DNA of 38,817 nt from an uncultured Flavobacteriales bacterium (GTDB taxonomy: Bacteria > Bacteroidota > Bacteroidia > Flavobacteriales_D > Sanyastnellaceae). This document shows positions 8,536-17,302 of the stretch, piece by piece (position 1 is the stretch's first letter; each line of letters begins with the position of its first letter). Location: positions 1 through 38,817 of the forward strand of contig CAJWIF010000008.1 in assembly GCA_913041135.1 (NCBI GenBank). The letters are read 5' to 3'. Both the position numbers and the translations under genes were made by a program. The notes under the pieces were generated by a model, which searched no databases, was not told the origin of the DNA, and saw only the letters and a program-made list of their open reading frames with translations.

Positions 8536-11262
8536 ATGGACCCTCTAGATTTTATCAGTCAGGCAGAGCCAAACGCACTGGACGCGCTATACCAGCAATA
8601 CTGCTCTGACCCCGAGTCCGTCGACGCGAGTTGGCAGCTTTTTTTCAAAGGTTTTGATTTGGCTTTGGCCTCCTATGATAAGGAAGCGCCGACCCCTCAA
8701 ACGCTCAAGGAGTTTCAAGTCATCAACTTGATTCAAGCCTACCGCTCACGAGGACACTTATTTACCCGGACCAATCCCGTTCGCGCACGTCGGGTATACA
8801 CGCCCGATTTGAGCTTGTCCAATTTTGGACTGTCTGAATTGGACTTGCCCGTGGTATTTCAAGCAGGACATAAGGTGGGATTGGGGGAAGCGACTTTGCA
8901 ACAGATTGTTGAACACCTCGAGGAGACGTACTGCCATAGCATCGGAATTGAGTACATGATGATCCAAGATGTGGATCGCAAGGCGTGGGTGCGAAAAAAT
9001 ATTGAGTTAGCGAATCGTCCGCGGATCGAATTGGCCGACCGGATTCAGATTTTAAAGAAGCTATCGCAAGCAACCTTGTTTGAAGAATTCTTGCAGAAAA
9101 AATTTGTGGGCCAAAAGCGGTTCTCTTTGGAGGGAGGGGAGACCTTGATCGCTGCGTTGGACGCCGTGATTGAAGAAGGGACATTGCAGGGCGTTCAGGA
9201 GGTGTTCATTGGCATGGCACACCGGGGTCGATTGTCCACGTTGGCGCATGTTTTGGGCAAGCCTTACGAAGAGATTTTCTGTGAATTTGAAGGCAAGGCT
9301 TACGATGATGAAATGGAATTTGACGGCGATGTCAAGTACCATTTGGGTTATTCGAAAACAGTAACTGCGGACTCGGGCGAGTCAGTCTCTATTTCATTGG
9401 CTCCGAACCCTTCGCACTTGGAGGCCGTTGGACCCGTGGTCCAAGGAATGGCTCGAGCTCGCATTGATGATTTGGGAGGGGATGAGACCAAAGTGTTGCC
9501 CATCTTGATCCATGGAGATGCGGCATTTGCTGGTCAAGGGGTTGTCTACGAATTGGCGCAAATGGCCCAACTGGACGGTTACCGTACAGGGGGTACAGTG
9601 CATATCGTGGTCAATAATCAAGTTGGCTTCACAACGAATTATTTGGACGCACGGTCTTCAACATATTGCACAGATGTTAGCAAGGTGACCCAAGCATTGA
9701 GCTTCCATGTCAATGCGGATGATGCAGAAGCGGTTGTGCAAGTCATGCGCATTGCATTGAAGTATCGACAAGAATGGAAGCGGGATGTTTTCATCGACCT
9801 GTTGGGTTACCGAAAATATGGCCACAATGAAGGGGATGAACCGATGTTCACACAGCCACAGCTGTACAAAGCGATCAGCCAGCATTCAAATCCGCTCAAG
9901 ATCTACATGGAACGCCTCATCGCTGATGGGAGCATGGAGTTGACTCAGGCGGAGACCATCCGAGATGAGCAGTTGAAGCAGATGGAAAAGGCGCATGGAA
10001 AAGCGCAGAAAAGGAAAAAAGCAGAGGTACTTGATTTTCTGAGTGATTTGTGGAGTGGCTTTGAAACTCCGACAGAAGAATTATTGCATAGCACGCCGGA
10101 CACAAACGTTTCGGGGAAGAAGCTGAAAGCACTGGCCATTGCCATGTCGACTTTGCCTGAAGGAAAGAAATTCTATCGAAAATCTGTGAAGTTGATGCGG
10201 GATCGGTTGAAGATGATTGAAGATGATCGTCTGGATTGGGCACTCGGAGAAATGCTGGCGTATGCCTCATTGTTGGCTGAAGGCCACCCGGTTCGTATAA
10301 GTGGACAAGACGTAGAGCGGGGTACATTTTCACACCGGCATGCTGTTGTGAAAACCGAAGACACAGAAGAAGAAATTATTCCGCTGAATCACGTGAGTGA
10401 GGGTCAAGCGAAATTGAGTATTTACAACTCCTTGTTGAGTGAATATGCGGTAGCTGGATTTGATTATGGCTATGCCTTTGCGACGCCGAATGGATTGACC
10501 GTTTGGGAGGCGCAATTCGGGGACTTCAACAACGGGGCGCAAATCCTATTCGATCAGTTCTTGAGTGCTGCTGAAGACAAGTGGCGCACCATGAACGGAC
10601 TCACTTTGATGCTCCCTCATGGCTATGAAGGCATGGGTTCCGAGCACAGTTCTGGCCGCATGGAGCGGTTTCTGCAATTGGGAAGTGGTGAGAATATGCT
10701 CATCTGCAATGTGACTGAGCCAGCGAATTACTTTCATTTGCTGCGCCGTCAGGTCAAATGGTCCTTCAGGAAACCACTGATTATTTTCACTCCGAAAAAA
10801 CTACTGCGCTACCCGTTAGCCGTTTCTTCTTTCCAGCAGATGGGTAAGGGAGGTTTTCTAAAGGTCATCGATGATCCGCGTCATGTTGACGCAACATCGG
10901 CCGGCCGAGTAGATACTGTTATGCTGTGTACGGGGAAGGTCTACTATGATATCGTCGAGCAGCTTCAAGAAGTGCAGGCGGACAATCTTGCGTTCGTACG
11001 ATTAGAACAAATTCATCCTTTGCCAGTAGGAGAGTTGGATCAGATTATCCAGAAGTATGGAAGAGATGCCAACTACGTTTGGGTCCAAGAAGAGCCACAG
11101 AATATGGGTGCTTGGAGCTTCATGCTGCAGCATTTTACGCGCGTTCCACTTAGCGTGATTTCACGCCCTATGAGCGCTAGCCCTGCATCGGGCTCCTCGG
11201 AGGTGCACAAAAGCCGACAACAGGAGATCCTCGATGAGGTATTCGCCCATGCCAATCGATAA
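8536..11262 (+). CDS. sucA: 2-Oxoglutarate dehydrogenase E1 component
   Basis: Thiamine-diphosphate enzyme that decarboxylates 2-oxoglutarate and passes the succinyl group to lipoyl-E2 in the TCA cycle. From ATG 8536 the protein has 908 aa. The N-terminus (LDALYQQYCSDPESVDASW) is the E1o-type E2/E3-binding tail. The family blocks are IGMAHRGRLSTLAHVLGK, DVKYHLGYS, LAPNPSHLEAV, HGDAAFAGQGVVYE and NNQVGFTT for the ThDP domain, then GHNEGDEPMFTQP. The transketolase-like C-terminal half contains FGDFNNGAQILFDQF and MLPHGYEGMGSEHSSGR. The longer frame starts at TTG 8509, but a promoter box overlaps that codon, so I use the ATG. sucB follows after 47 bases. Confidence 0.95.
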   Translation: MDPLDFISQAEPNALDALYQQYCSDPESVDASWQLFFKGFDLALASYDKEAPTPQTLKEFQVINLIQAYRSRGHLFTRTNPVRARRVYTPDLSLSNFGLSELDLPVVFQAGHKVGLGEATLQQIVEHLEETYCHSIGIEYMMIQDVDRKAWVRKNIELANRPRIELADRIQILKKLSQATLFEEFLQKKFVGQKRFSLEGGETLIAALDAVIEEGTLQGVQEVFIGMAHRGRLSTLAHVLGKPYEEIFCEFEGKAYDDEMEFDGDVKYHLGYSKTVTADSGESVSISLAPNPSHLEAVGPVVQGMARARIDDLGGDETKVLPILIHGDAAFAGQGVVYELAQMAQLDGYRTGGTVHIVVNNQVGFTTNYLDARSSTYCTDVSKVTQALSFHVNADDAEAVVQVMRIALKYRQEWKRDVFIDLLGYRKYGHNEGDEPMFTQPQLYKAISQHSNPLKIYMERLIADGSMELTQAETIRDEQLKQMEKAHGKAQKRKKAEVLDFLSDLWSGFETPTEELLHSTPDTNVSGKKLKALAIAMSTLPEGKKFYRKSVKLMRDRLKMIEDDRLDWALGEMLAYASLLAEGHPVRISGQDVERGTFSHRHAVVKTEDTEEEIIPLNHVSEGQAKLSIYNSLLSEYAVAGFDYGYAFATPNGLTVWEAQFGDFNNGAQILFDQFLSAAEDKWRTMNGLTLMLPHGYEGMGSEHSSGRMERFLQLGSGENMLICNVTEPANYFHLLRRQVKWSFRKPLIIFTPKKLLRYPLAVSSFQQMGKGGFLKVIDDPRHVDATSAGRVDTVMLCTGKVYYDIVEQLQEVQADNLAFVRLEQIHPLPVGELDQIIQKYGRDANYVWVQEEPQNMGAWSFMLQHFTRVPLSVISRPMSASPASGSSEVHKSRQQEILDEVFAHANR

Positions 11263-11309
11263 TATTCGTTGAATAAATAGCTTTACTTAGCAATCAATTC
11301 TATCCTGTT

Positions 11310-12575
11310 ATGCCGACACTTGAAATGAAAGTTCCCAGTCCGGGAGAGTCCATCAGCGAAGTTGAAATCGCTACATGGTTGGTGTCCGATGGAGATTATG
11401 TCGAAAAGGACCAGGCTATCGCAGAGGTTGATTCAGACAAGGCCACCTTGGAGTTGCCTGCTGAAGAAGCAGGAATCATCACCTTGAAAGCAGAAGAAGG
11501 CGACGCCATTGCAGTCGGTGCGGTGTGTTGTTTGATTGACACGAGCGCGAAGCGTCCCGCGGAATCAAAGCCTGCTAAGGCAGCTGTTCAAGCTCCTGCC
11601 GCTGCAGCTCCAGCTCCTGTCGCCGCCGCTCCTGCTCCGAAGTCTGCTCCTGTTGCAAGTGTCAAGCCGGTATCTCCAGCTGCAGGTCATCCTTCTCCAG
11701 CGGCACGAAAAATGATGGCGGACAATGCCATCAAACCAGGTCAAGTCGCCGGGACGGGCCGGGATGGTCGAGTGATGAAACAGGATGTGTTATCCGCAAT
11801 GGCAGCTGGATTTGATGACAGTGCCACAGCAAGTTGGGGAGGAAGCAGAGAGGTCGGTCGCGTTAAAATGTCCATGCTTCGTCGCAAAGTCGCCGAACGG
11901 TTGGTTGCTGTGAAGAATGAAACCGCCATGTTGACCACGTTCAATGAAGTGGACATGAAGCCGGTAATGGATTTGCGGAAGCAATACAAGGAAGCCTTCA
12001 AAGAGGCGCATGGAGTGGGGTTGGGGTTCATGAGCTTTTTCACCAAAGCCGTAACGCATGCCATTGCTCAATATCCTTCTGTAAACGGCATGATCGATGG
12101 CAAGGAGATGATTGTCCCGGAATATGCTGATATAGGCATTGCGGTGAGCTCCCCAAAGGGTCTGATGGTTCCTGTTATGCGCAATGCAGAGTCGATGACG
12201 TTGGCAGGCATCGAAGCTGAAATTAAACGCTTGGCTTTCCGCGCGCGTGATGGCGAATTGACCATTGAAGAAATGCAAGGAGGGACGTTTACCATCACCA
12301 ATGGGGGTGTCTTTGGATCCATGTTGTCTACGCCAATTATCAATCCTCCACAAAGCGCCATTTTGGGAATGCATAATATTGTTGAGCGCCCCGTTGCGAT
12401 TAATGGCAAGGTCGAAATTCGACCAGTGATGTATGTAGCGTTGAGCTATGATCACCGGATCATCGATGGCAAGGAAAGTGTTGGCTTCTTACTCGCCATC
12501 AAAGAGATGATTGAGAATCCTGAACGCTTGCTGTTTGGAGGCAAAAAGCCTCAAGAGGTCCTCCTCGGATTGTAA
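11310..12575 (+). CDS. sucB: 2-Oxoglutarate dehydrogenase E2 (dihydrolipoyl succinyltransferase)
   Basis: Core of the 2-oxoglutarate dehydrogenase complex: transfers succinyl from its lipoyl arm to CoA. The protein has 421 aa with the usual three parts. The lipoyl domain covers about residues 1-75, with the modified Lys44 in [10 protein letters not shown]. An Ala-Pro-rich flexible linker follows (about 85-125), then the E3/E1-binding domain ([15 protein letters not shown] through [12 protein letters not shown]). The catalytic domain ends with the active-site block [16 protein letters not shown], which carries the His and Asp of HxxxDG. The succinyl type is inferred from adjacency to sucA. No promoter is obvious in the 47-base gap, so co-transcription with sucA is likely. 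Confidence 0.95.
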   Translation: MPTLEMKVPSPGESISEVEIATWLVSDGDYVEKDQAIAEVDSDKATLELPAEEAGIITLKAEEGDAIAVGAVCCLIDTSAKRPAESKPAKAAVQAPAAAAPAPVAAAPAPKSAPVASVKPVSPAAGHPSPAARKMMADNAIKPGQVAGTGRDGRVMKQDVLSAMAAGFDDSATASWGGSREVGRVKMSMLRRKVAERLVAVKNETAMLTTFNEVDMKPVMDLRKQYKEAFKEAHGVGLGFMSFFTKAVTHAIAQYPSVNGMIDGKEMIVPEYADIGIAVSSPKGLMVPVMRNAESMTLAGIEAEIKRLAFRARDGELTIEEMQGGTFTITNGGVFGSMLSTPIINPPQSAILGMHNIVERPVAINGKVEIRPVMYVALSYDHRIIDGKESVGFLLAIKEMIENPERLLFGGKKPQEVLLGL

Positions 12576-12587
12576 CCGTCGAGCAAA

Positions 12588-12717
12588 CAAAAGCCCCGCC
12601 AATAACTGGCAGGGCTTAGGTTGTGGTTTTGCTGACCAAGAAACACCGCATGAAAAATTCCACTGCTTTCGGCTGTTGAACCGAGGCAATGGGGATTAAA
12701 TGAAGCACATCAAAGCA
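12588..12717 (-). ncRNA. Candidate small RNA between sucB and rodA
   Basis: Not a known family to me. A minus-strand TATATTTG box (12722-12729) points into this stretch, which ends in a strong intrinsic terminator, giving a predicted RNA of about 130 nt. Inside, 12660-12692 can fold into a stem: on the minus strand CCATTGC pairs with GCAGTGG (one G-U) and TCGG pairs with CCGA around an 8-base loop. The only noteworthy short frame is an 11-codon one (MRCFLVSKTTT) whose stop touches the terminator stem, so a tiny peptide cannot be excluded. It could instead be just the 3' untranslated end of the mre-rod operon. Confidence 0.4.
12591..12617 (-). terminator. Intrinsic terminator for minus-strand transcripts (rodA side)
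   Basis: AAGCCC and GGGCTT plus GCCA and TGGC form a 10-bp stem with one mismatch and a five-base loop. On the minus strand it is followed by TTTTGTTTG. On the plus strand it could help stop the convergent sucAB transcript, but the T-tract there is poorer. Confidence 0.75.
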
Positions 12718-12721
12718 TGTG

Positions 12722-12729
12722 CAAATATA
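12722..12729 (-). promoter_or_regulatory. TATATTTG box upstream of candidate small RNA
   Basis: Exact TAnnTTTG match on the minus strand, about 100 bases downstream of the rodA stop. It points at the terminated stretch 12588-12717 and not at any protein gene. No good -33 TTG is seen at 17-23 bases, and the surroundings are AT-rich, so a chance match is possible. Confidence 0.45.
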
Positions 12730-12825
12730 CGACGAAACTCGTTTAATAAGTAATGAATTACCCAAAATCATAGATAAATGTTTTTGTGAACATCTGGAAT
12801 CGCGATGGCTTGACTTGATGATTGC

Positions 12826-14145
12826 TTATCTTAAAACTGAAACCCGTTCGGCGTCCAATCGCAACAGTATGAAAACCAGCAAGGTGAAGCCCATCAATGA
12901 CGATCCTCCAGCCGAAAAGAAAGGGAGAGGAATCCCAATGACGGGAGCCAAGCCAAGGACCATTCCGATGTTAATGAGATAATGCATGAACAGGATGCTC
13001 ACCACACCGTACGCATAGACCCGTGTGAAATCAGATCTCTGACGTTCTGCGATGGCGAGTATTCTAAACAGGAGAACGGTAAAAAGAATGATGACAAATG
13101 TGGATCCAAGGAAGCCCCACTCTTCTCCAACAGTGCAGAAGATGAAGTCAGTTTCTTGCTCAGGAACGAAACCATAAGCGGTCATGGGGCCGTTGAGAAA
13201 ACCTTTTCCTGAAAGACCACCTGAGCCAATAGCCGCTTTGGCATGCCGGATGTTGTAATCAGCATCGGGATTGCTCACATCGATACCGAAGAGAACTTGA
13301 ACGCGTTCTCGCTGATGCCGCGGTAACTGCTCCAATCCTGTATGCATTCCAGCACTCAAGAGCATGGCAGCAACAAGTGAAATCCACGTTGTATTTCGAA
13401 CGCGCCTTCGATTTCTTGGAACAACAATATTGGGGATTAATTGCCAAAAAATCAGGCAAAAAACGACAAGAATGAGCCAGAGTAAGCCGATGGCGGACTG
13501 CTCTCCAATCCAAGGATAATCTACGGTAGCGGCACTCGTGAGTATGGATGCAACGGTGATCAGTAACGCGCAAAATCCGGCGATCAAAACATTGCCAGAA
13601 AGTCCTTCACGGTAGAGCGTAAAGATGAGTCCACCAAAAACCAACGTCGTACCAGCATCGGGCTGGAGTAGCGTTAAGGCAGCAGGGATACTGACGATGG
13701 CAATGGACTGCACCAAGGTTTTCAAATCTCTCAGCTTTCCGTCACCACGACTCAGTAGCCAGGCCAATAAGAGGGCAGCGGCAGGTTTCGCAAATTCCGA
13801 TGGCTGTATACTCATACTTCCAAAACCAAACCAGGACCGGGCGCCTCCAACTTTTTTACCAATGATGAGAACCGTGAGCAACAGCACGACATTGATCACA
13901 TAATGAAGAATGGAGGTCCGGATGAAAAACTCACCTTCTATGTTCAGGATAACAACAGCAAGCACGCTGCAAATGAGAATCCAGATCAGTTGTTTGCCCT
14001 GTTTCGACCCCCAGTCGAGCCAGTCAACAGGGGATGCTCCTGCCGTAGCACTGGAAACATTGAGCCACCCCAGGATCATCATGATTGCGACGATCCCCAC
14101 TGTGAACCAGTCGATGCGTTGTCCTACGGATTGTGAGCGTCTCAT
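12826..14145 (-). CDS. rodA: Rod-shape SEDS peptidoglycan glycosyltransferase RodA
   Basis: Polymerises lipid II into glycan strands in the inner membrane, working with PBP2 and MreB for cell elongation. The protein has 439 aa with about ten hydrophobic segments. SEDS-family blocks are SIQPSEFAKPAAALLLAW, LLQPDAGTTLVF, GFVPEQETDFIFCTVGEEWGFLG and, near the C-terminus, LPFFSAGGSSLMG. It is longer than many RodA proteins because of an extra loop around residues 230-290 that includes another membrane segment. The start ATG 14145 overlaps the mrdA stop by one base (TGATG), so translation is coupled. It is the last gene of the purH/mre cluster. Confidence 0.95.
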   Translation of the reverse strand: MRRSQSVGQRIDWFTVGIVAIMMILGWLNVSSATAGASPVDWLDWGSKQGKQLIWILICSVLAVVILNIEGEFFIRTSILHYVINVVLLLTVLIIGKKVGGARSWFGFGSMSIQPSEFAKPAAALLLAWLLSRGDGKLRDLKTLVQSIAIVSIPAALTLLQPDAGTTLVFGGLIFTLYREGLSGNVLIAGFCALLITVASILTSAATVDYPWIGEQSAIGLLWLILVVFCLIFWQLIPNIVVPRNRRRVRNTTWISLVAAMLLSAGMHTGLEQLPRHQRERVQVLFGIDVSNPDADYNIRHAKAAIGSGGLSGKGFLNGPMTAYGFVPEQETDFIFCTVGEEWGFLGSTFVIILFTVLLFRILAIAERQRSDFTRVYAYGVVSILFMHYLINIGMVLGLAPVIGIPLPFFSAGGSSLMGFTLLVFILLRLDAERVSVLR

Positions 14146-15965
14146 CAATGTTCGGGAAAGGGGTAGGTGGATTCGAGGATGTGCTTTTCTTTTTCCACTT
14201 GTGAAATGGATCCGGTTAGAAATTGCTCCATCATCAAACTGGCAATGGGTGCTGCCCAATCGCCCCCAGAACCGGCATTTTCAACATACACACTCAAAGC
14301 AATGCGCGGATTTTCTTTCGGAGCGAAAGCCATAAAAACAGCGTGTGTTGCTCGCTCTCCATTTTGAACAGTTCCTGTTTTTCCGCACACCGTAATTCCT
14401 GGCACGCGTGCTTTTGTACCAGTTCCTTCGGAGGAAGCGACGACGGCTTCCATGGCCTGGATAATGGGTCGAAAGGCAGCGGGGTCAACTCCTGTCTGTA
14501 CCAATGAGTCGAGTGATTGAGGCTTGCCTTTTCCGCCAATGTCCAGGACGGTATGCGGTGTAATGAACCATCCGCGATTGGCCATAATGACGGCGAGGTT
14601 GGCCATGTGCACCGGGGTCGTGAGAAGCTCACCTTCTCCAATGGAAATGCTGTAAATAGTGGAGTAAGCCCAACGCTTTTTCCCATACATGCGATTGTAC
14701 AGGGTGGTGTCAGGAACAGATCCAGAACGCAAGCCCGATAAGTGTCCTCCTAGATCTGTTCCGATTCCGAATTTCTTAATGCGTGGACTCCATAAAGCAA
14801 GACCTTCTGAGGCGTCTTGAAAGATGTTGTCTGATCTCCCGCCCTGCACCATCCGCTTCATGACTTCATGAAAATACGGATTGCACGAATGCACGATGGC
14901 TTGTTCCAGATTGTCCATTGAATGGGCTCCATGGCAGCCTATAATATTACGGTTGCAGAGAATCCTCGAATTGGTGGTGATGACCCCTTCATCTAGCGCA
15001 ATGAGACCTTGGATCATTTTGAAAATACTTCCAGGTCGATATGTGGCGCGCATCGCACGATTGAACAGGGGCTTGGAGGGGTCTTGCAACAGTTCGGTGT
15101 AATGTGCTCCCCGATTCTTTCCCGTCAGGAAATCAGTCGAGTAGGAAGGAGCACTCACCAAAGCAAGCACTTCACCAGTTCGTGGGTCAATTGCAACAAT
15201 CGCCCCCCGCTTATTACCCATCAAGCGCTCGCCGTATGCTTGCAAGTCCATATCCAATGTGGTGGTGACGTTTTCACCGGAGGTGGGCAAGCTGTCGAAT
15301 TGACCATTTTCTAAAGGTTCACGGAAGTCATTCCGGACATCAACGAGGTGGTATTTAATCCCTTGTTTTCCGCGCAATCGCGTCTCCCACTCCAATTCCA
15401 AACCGGATTTCCCTTTGTAGTCACCAAGGCGATACCCTTGGCCTGAATTCAAGTCTTCCCGATCCGTTTCCCGGTATTCACCAAGAAGATGGCTGGCAAG
15501 GCCTCCTGCATTGGTTCGGATTGATCGGCGTTTGGATTGCAATCCGGGAAACCGCCAGAGCTCACCCGAAATCTGAGCGTAATCGTAATTCGGAATCTGC
15601 TTCAAGATGGGCGACGGACGATAGCTTGCATACGCATCGGCTTTGGCCAAGGCAGCTCTGAGTTCGGAGGTGTCCAGACGGATGGTTTGGCTCAAAGCAA
15701 TGGTGTCCAATCCGCCAGCTAACCGAGCTTGACGCGGCGTAAAAAGCAAATCATAACTGGGAACGTTGGTCAAGAATACCTCCCCATTTCGATCGAGGAT
15801 CATGCCCCGAGCAGGGTCGATGATTTCCCGTTCTTCCGTAATACGCGCTGCATAGTCTTTCCAAGCACTCGGCCCCAACTGCAATTGAAAGAGCCGACCG
15901 ATGAAAATGACCGACATGAGGAGTATGATGCCCCCGATGACCCATTGTCGTTCTTTCAGGTTCAT
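14145..15965 (-). CDS. mrdA: Penicillin-binding protein 2 (elongasome transpeptidase)
   Basis: Class B PBP that cross-links peptidoglycan during elongation and partners RodA. The protein has 606 aa. One membrane anchor covers about residues 8-28. The dimerisation domain follows, starting with the typical ARGMILDRNGEVFLTN. The transpeptidase domain has all three motifs: SxxK as SIFK (Ser313, Lys316) in the RPGSIFKM context, SxN as SCN (Ser360) and KTG as KTGT (Lys529). The open frame reaches further upstream, but ATG 15965 (MNLKERQWVIGG) matches the family and overlaps the mreD stop by four bases (ATGA). Confidence 0.95.
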   Translation of the reverse strand: MNLKERQWVIGGIILLMSVIFIGRLFQLQLGPSAWKDYAARITEEREIIDPARGMILDRNGEVFLTNVPSYDLLFTPRQARLAGGLDTIALSQTIRLDTSELRAALAKADAYASYRPSPILKQIPNYDYAQISGELWRFPGLQSKRRSIRTNAGGLASHLLGEYRETDREDLNSGQGYRLGDYKGKSGLELEWETRLRGKQGIKYHLVDVRNDFREPLENGQFDSLPTSGENVTTTLDMDLQAYGERLMGNKRGAIVAIDPRTGEVLALVSAPSYSTDFLTGKNRGAHYTELLQDPSKPLFNRAMRATYRPGSIFKMIQGLIALDEGVITTNSRILCNRNIIGCHGAHSMDNLEQAIVHSCNPYFHEVMKRMVQGGRSDNIFQDASEGLALWSPRIKKFGIGTDLGGHLSGLRSGSVPDTTLYNRMYGKKRWAYSTIYSISIGEGELLTTPVHMANLAVIMANRGWFITPHTVLDIGGKGKPQSLDSLVQTGVDPAAFRPIIQAMEAVVASSEGTGTKARVPGITVCGKTGTVQNGERATHAVFMAFAPKENPRIALSVYVENAGSGGDWAAPIASLMMEQFLTGSISQVEKEKHILESTYPFPEH

Positions 15966-16480
15966 CGTTTGCGCCGTTTGGATTGCGAGATGTAGGAAGC
16001 CATCAAAAATAGCCCCCATGTGAAGAAGGCAGAGGTCAAGGCCTTGCCCCACCCTTCGACCATCAATCCCCATCGACCCGCTTCCAAGCTAAACATCCAC
16101 AAATTGTGCGCGAGCAATAAAAGCAATGCCCTGGATGAGAACCATTGAAAACCATGTGATTGGAGGGTTCCTTGTTCCATTGTTTCATACCCTTCGCGTG
16201 GAATGAGTATCCGGTTTACGGCGGGAATACATGCCCCCATAAGCATAGCAGAGGAGGTGAAAACGCCACCTCCCATGGTCGTTAAATCAAGCAATGCTCC
16301 GGTCAATCCGCAGATCAAAAGAAGGGCCAACGGAGACAAAGTCAGCGGAAGTAAGATCAATCCGTACAGGTGAAATGTGGGCAAGAGCCAGCCGTTTCCC
16401 ATGACCAGATATTGGAAGCAAAATACTTGAAGCAACCAAGCCCCTAGCAGGGTCAAATAAGGTGTAATGGAACCGATCAT
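15962..16480 (-). CDS. mreD: Rod shape-determining protein MreD
   Basis: Small inner-membrane protein of the elongasome. The product is 172 aa and hydrophobic, with about five membrane segments. It begins MIGSITPYLTLLGAWLLQVF and contains the segment LILLPLTLSPLALLLICGL (about residues 40-58). MreD diverges strongly in Bacteroidota, so the call rests mainly on size, hydrophobicity and position between mreC and mrdA. It overlaps both neighbours by four bases, which implies tight translational coupling. Confidence 0.88.
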   Translation of the reverse strand: MIGSITPYLTLLGAWLLQVFCFQYLVMGNGWLLPTFHLYGLILLPLTLSPLALLLICGLTGALLDLTTMGGGVFTSSAMLMGACIPAVNRILIPREGYETMEQGTLQSHGFQWFSSRALLLLLAHNLWMFSLEAGRWGLMVEGWGKALTSAFFTWGLFLMASYISQSKRRKR

Positions 16481-17286
16481 GGAGCGGGATTCATCCAGTC
16501 TTGAATTTCCTGGGAGGAGCGATCGTCAACAATGTGGAGATAGCGCAGTTCTTGAAAAGGAGCGCCTAAATCGATTTGGATGCGCTGGAATTCTCCGTCT
16601 TGTTCTGGAGCGGTGGACGCAACAAAACCAAAGGTCAATTCTGGCGGGAAAACGCCTTGAAAACCAGAGGTGTAAACGGTGTCTCCGGGTGAAACAACGA
16701 GGTTTCGAGGGATGTCTTCGAGCTGTGCAATTTGGGTGTCTTTACCATTCCAGAATATGCGACCAACCGGACCGTTCTTGCCCAAACGGGCACTCCACTC
16801 CATTCCGGTATGAATCAAAGGGAGCAGTAAGGCATGGTTGGCTGTCGTCTCTACAACCTTTCCAACGGCAAAGCCTCCGTGCAAGGCGCCTTGTCCCGGT
16901 TGCACGCCATCCTCTTCACCGGAGTTGATGATGAGGAAATTTGCGCTAAGATGCGTCTTAGATCGGATAATTTCAGTAGGCACAACGGTGTTGGCAAACT
17001 TCGATTGCGCGGCAAGGGGGATGCCGCGTTGTTTGGTTTTCATAAGTTCCGACCGCAATTGCGCATTTTCCAACAAAAGCTGTTCATTCTGATGGGCCAA
17101 CTCTGTCAACTGGCTCATGTCAGATACGTATTCATCCCATGATCCCTGGACTTCAAGACTGGTGCGAACCCACCGCCCTCGAGGGTAGCCATGGCTGGAA
17201 AAAAACCATGCCAAAGCGAATCCTTGACATAGGATAAACGTCAGGATCAGTTGATGTCGAACGATGAGTCTCCAAAGATTGTACAT
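16477..17286 (-). CDS. mreC: Rod shape-determining protein MreC
   Basis: Periplasmic scaffold that links MreB and the PBP2-RodA pair. The protein has 269 aa: a short cytosolic end, one membrane segment (about residues 12-30), a coiled-coil stretch (about 55-90, with LTELAHQNEQLLLENAQLR), then the beta-rich MreC domain. Family-type features are the block SGEEDGVQPGQGAL followed by GFAVGKVVETTANHALLLPL. It starts 16 bases after mreB and ends in a four-base overlap with mreD. Confidence 0.93.
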   Translation of the reverse strand: MYNLWRLIVRHQLILTFILCQGFALAWFFSSHGYPRGRWVRTSLEVQGSWDEYVSDMSQLTELAHQNEQLLLENAQLRSELMKTKQRGIPLAAQSKFANTVVPTEIIRSKTHLSANFLIINSGEEDGVQPGQGALHGGFAVGKVVETTANHALLLPLIHTGMEWSARLGKNGPVGRIFWNGKDTQIAQLEDIPRNLVVSPGDTVYTSGFQGVFPPELTFGFVASTAPEQDGEFQRIQIDLGAPFQELRYLHIVDDRSSQEIQDWMNPAP

Positions 17287-17302
17287 GACTTCTCGTCTGC
17301 AA

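Noticed and set aside
11580-11690. Repetitive GCTCCTGCC-type tract in sucB
   Set aside because: It encodes the normal Ala-Pro-rich linker of E2 proteins; not a mobile or CRISPR repeat.
12618-12825. tRNA-like GGTTCAA on the minus strand in the sucB-rodA gap
   Set aside because: No acceptor stem, anticodon arm or CCA end can be formed; the GGTTCAA lies in another hairpin.
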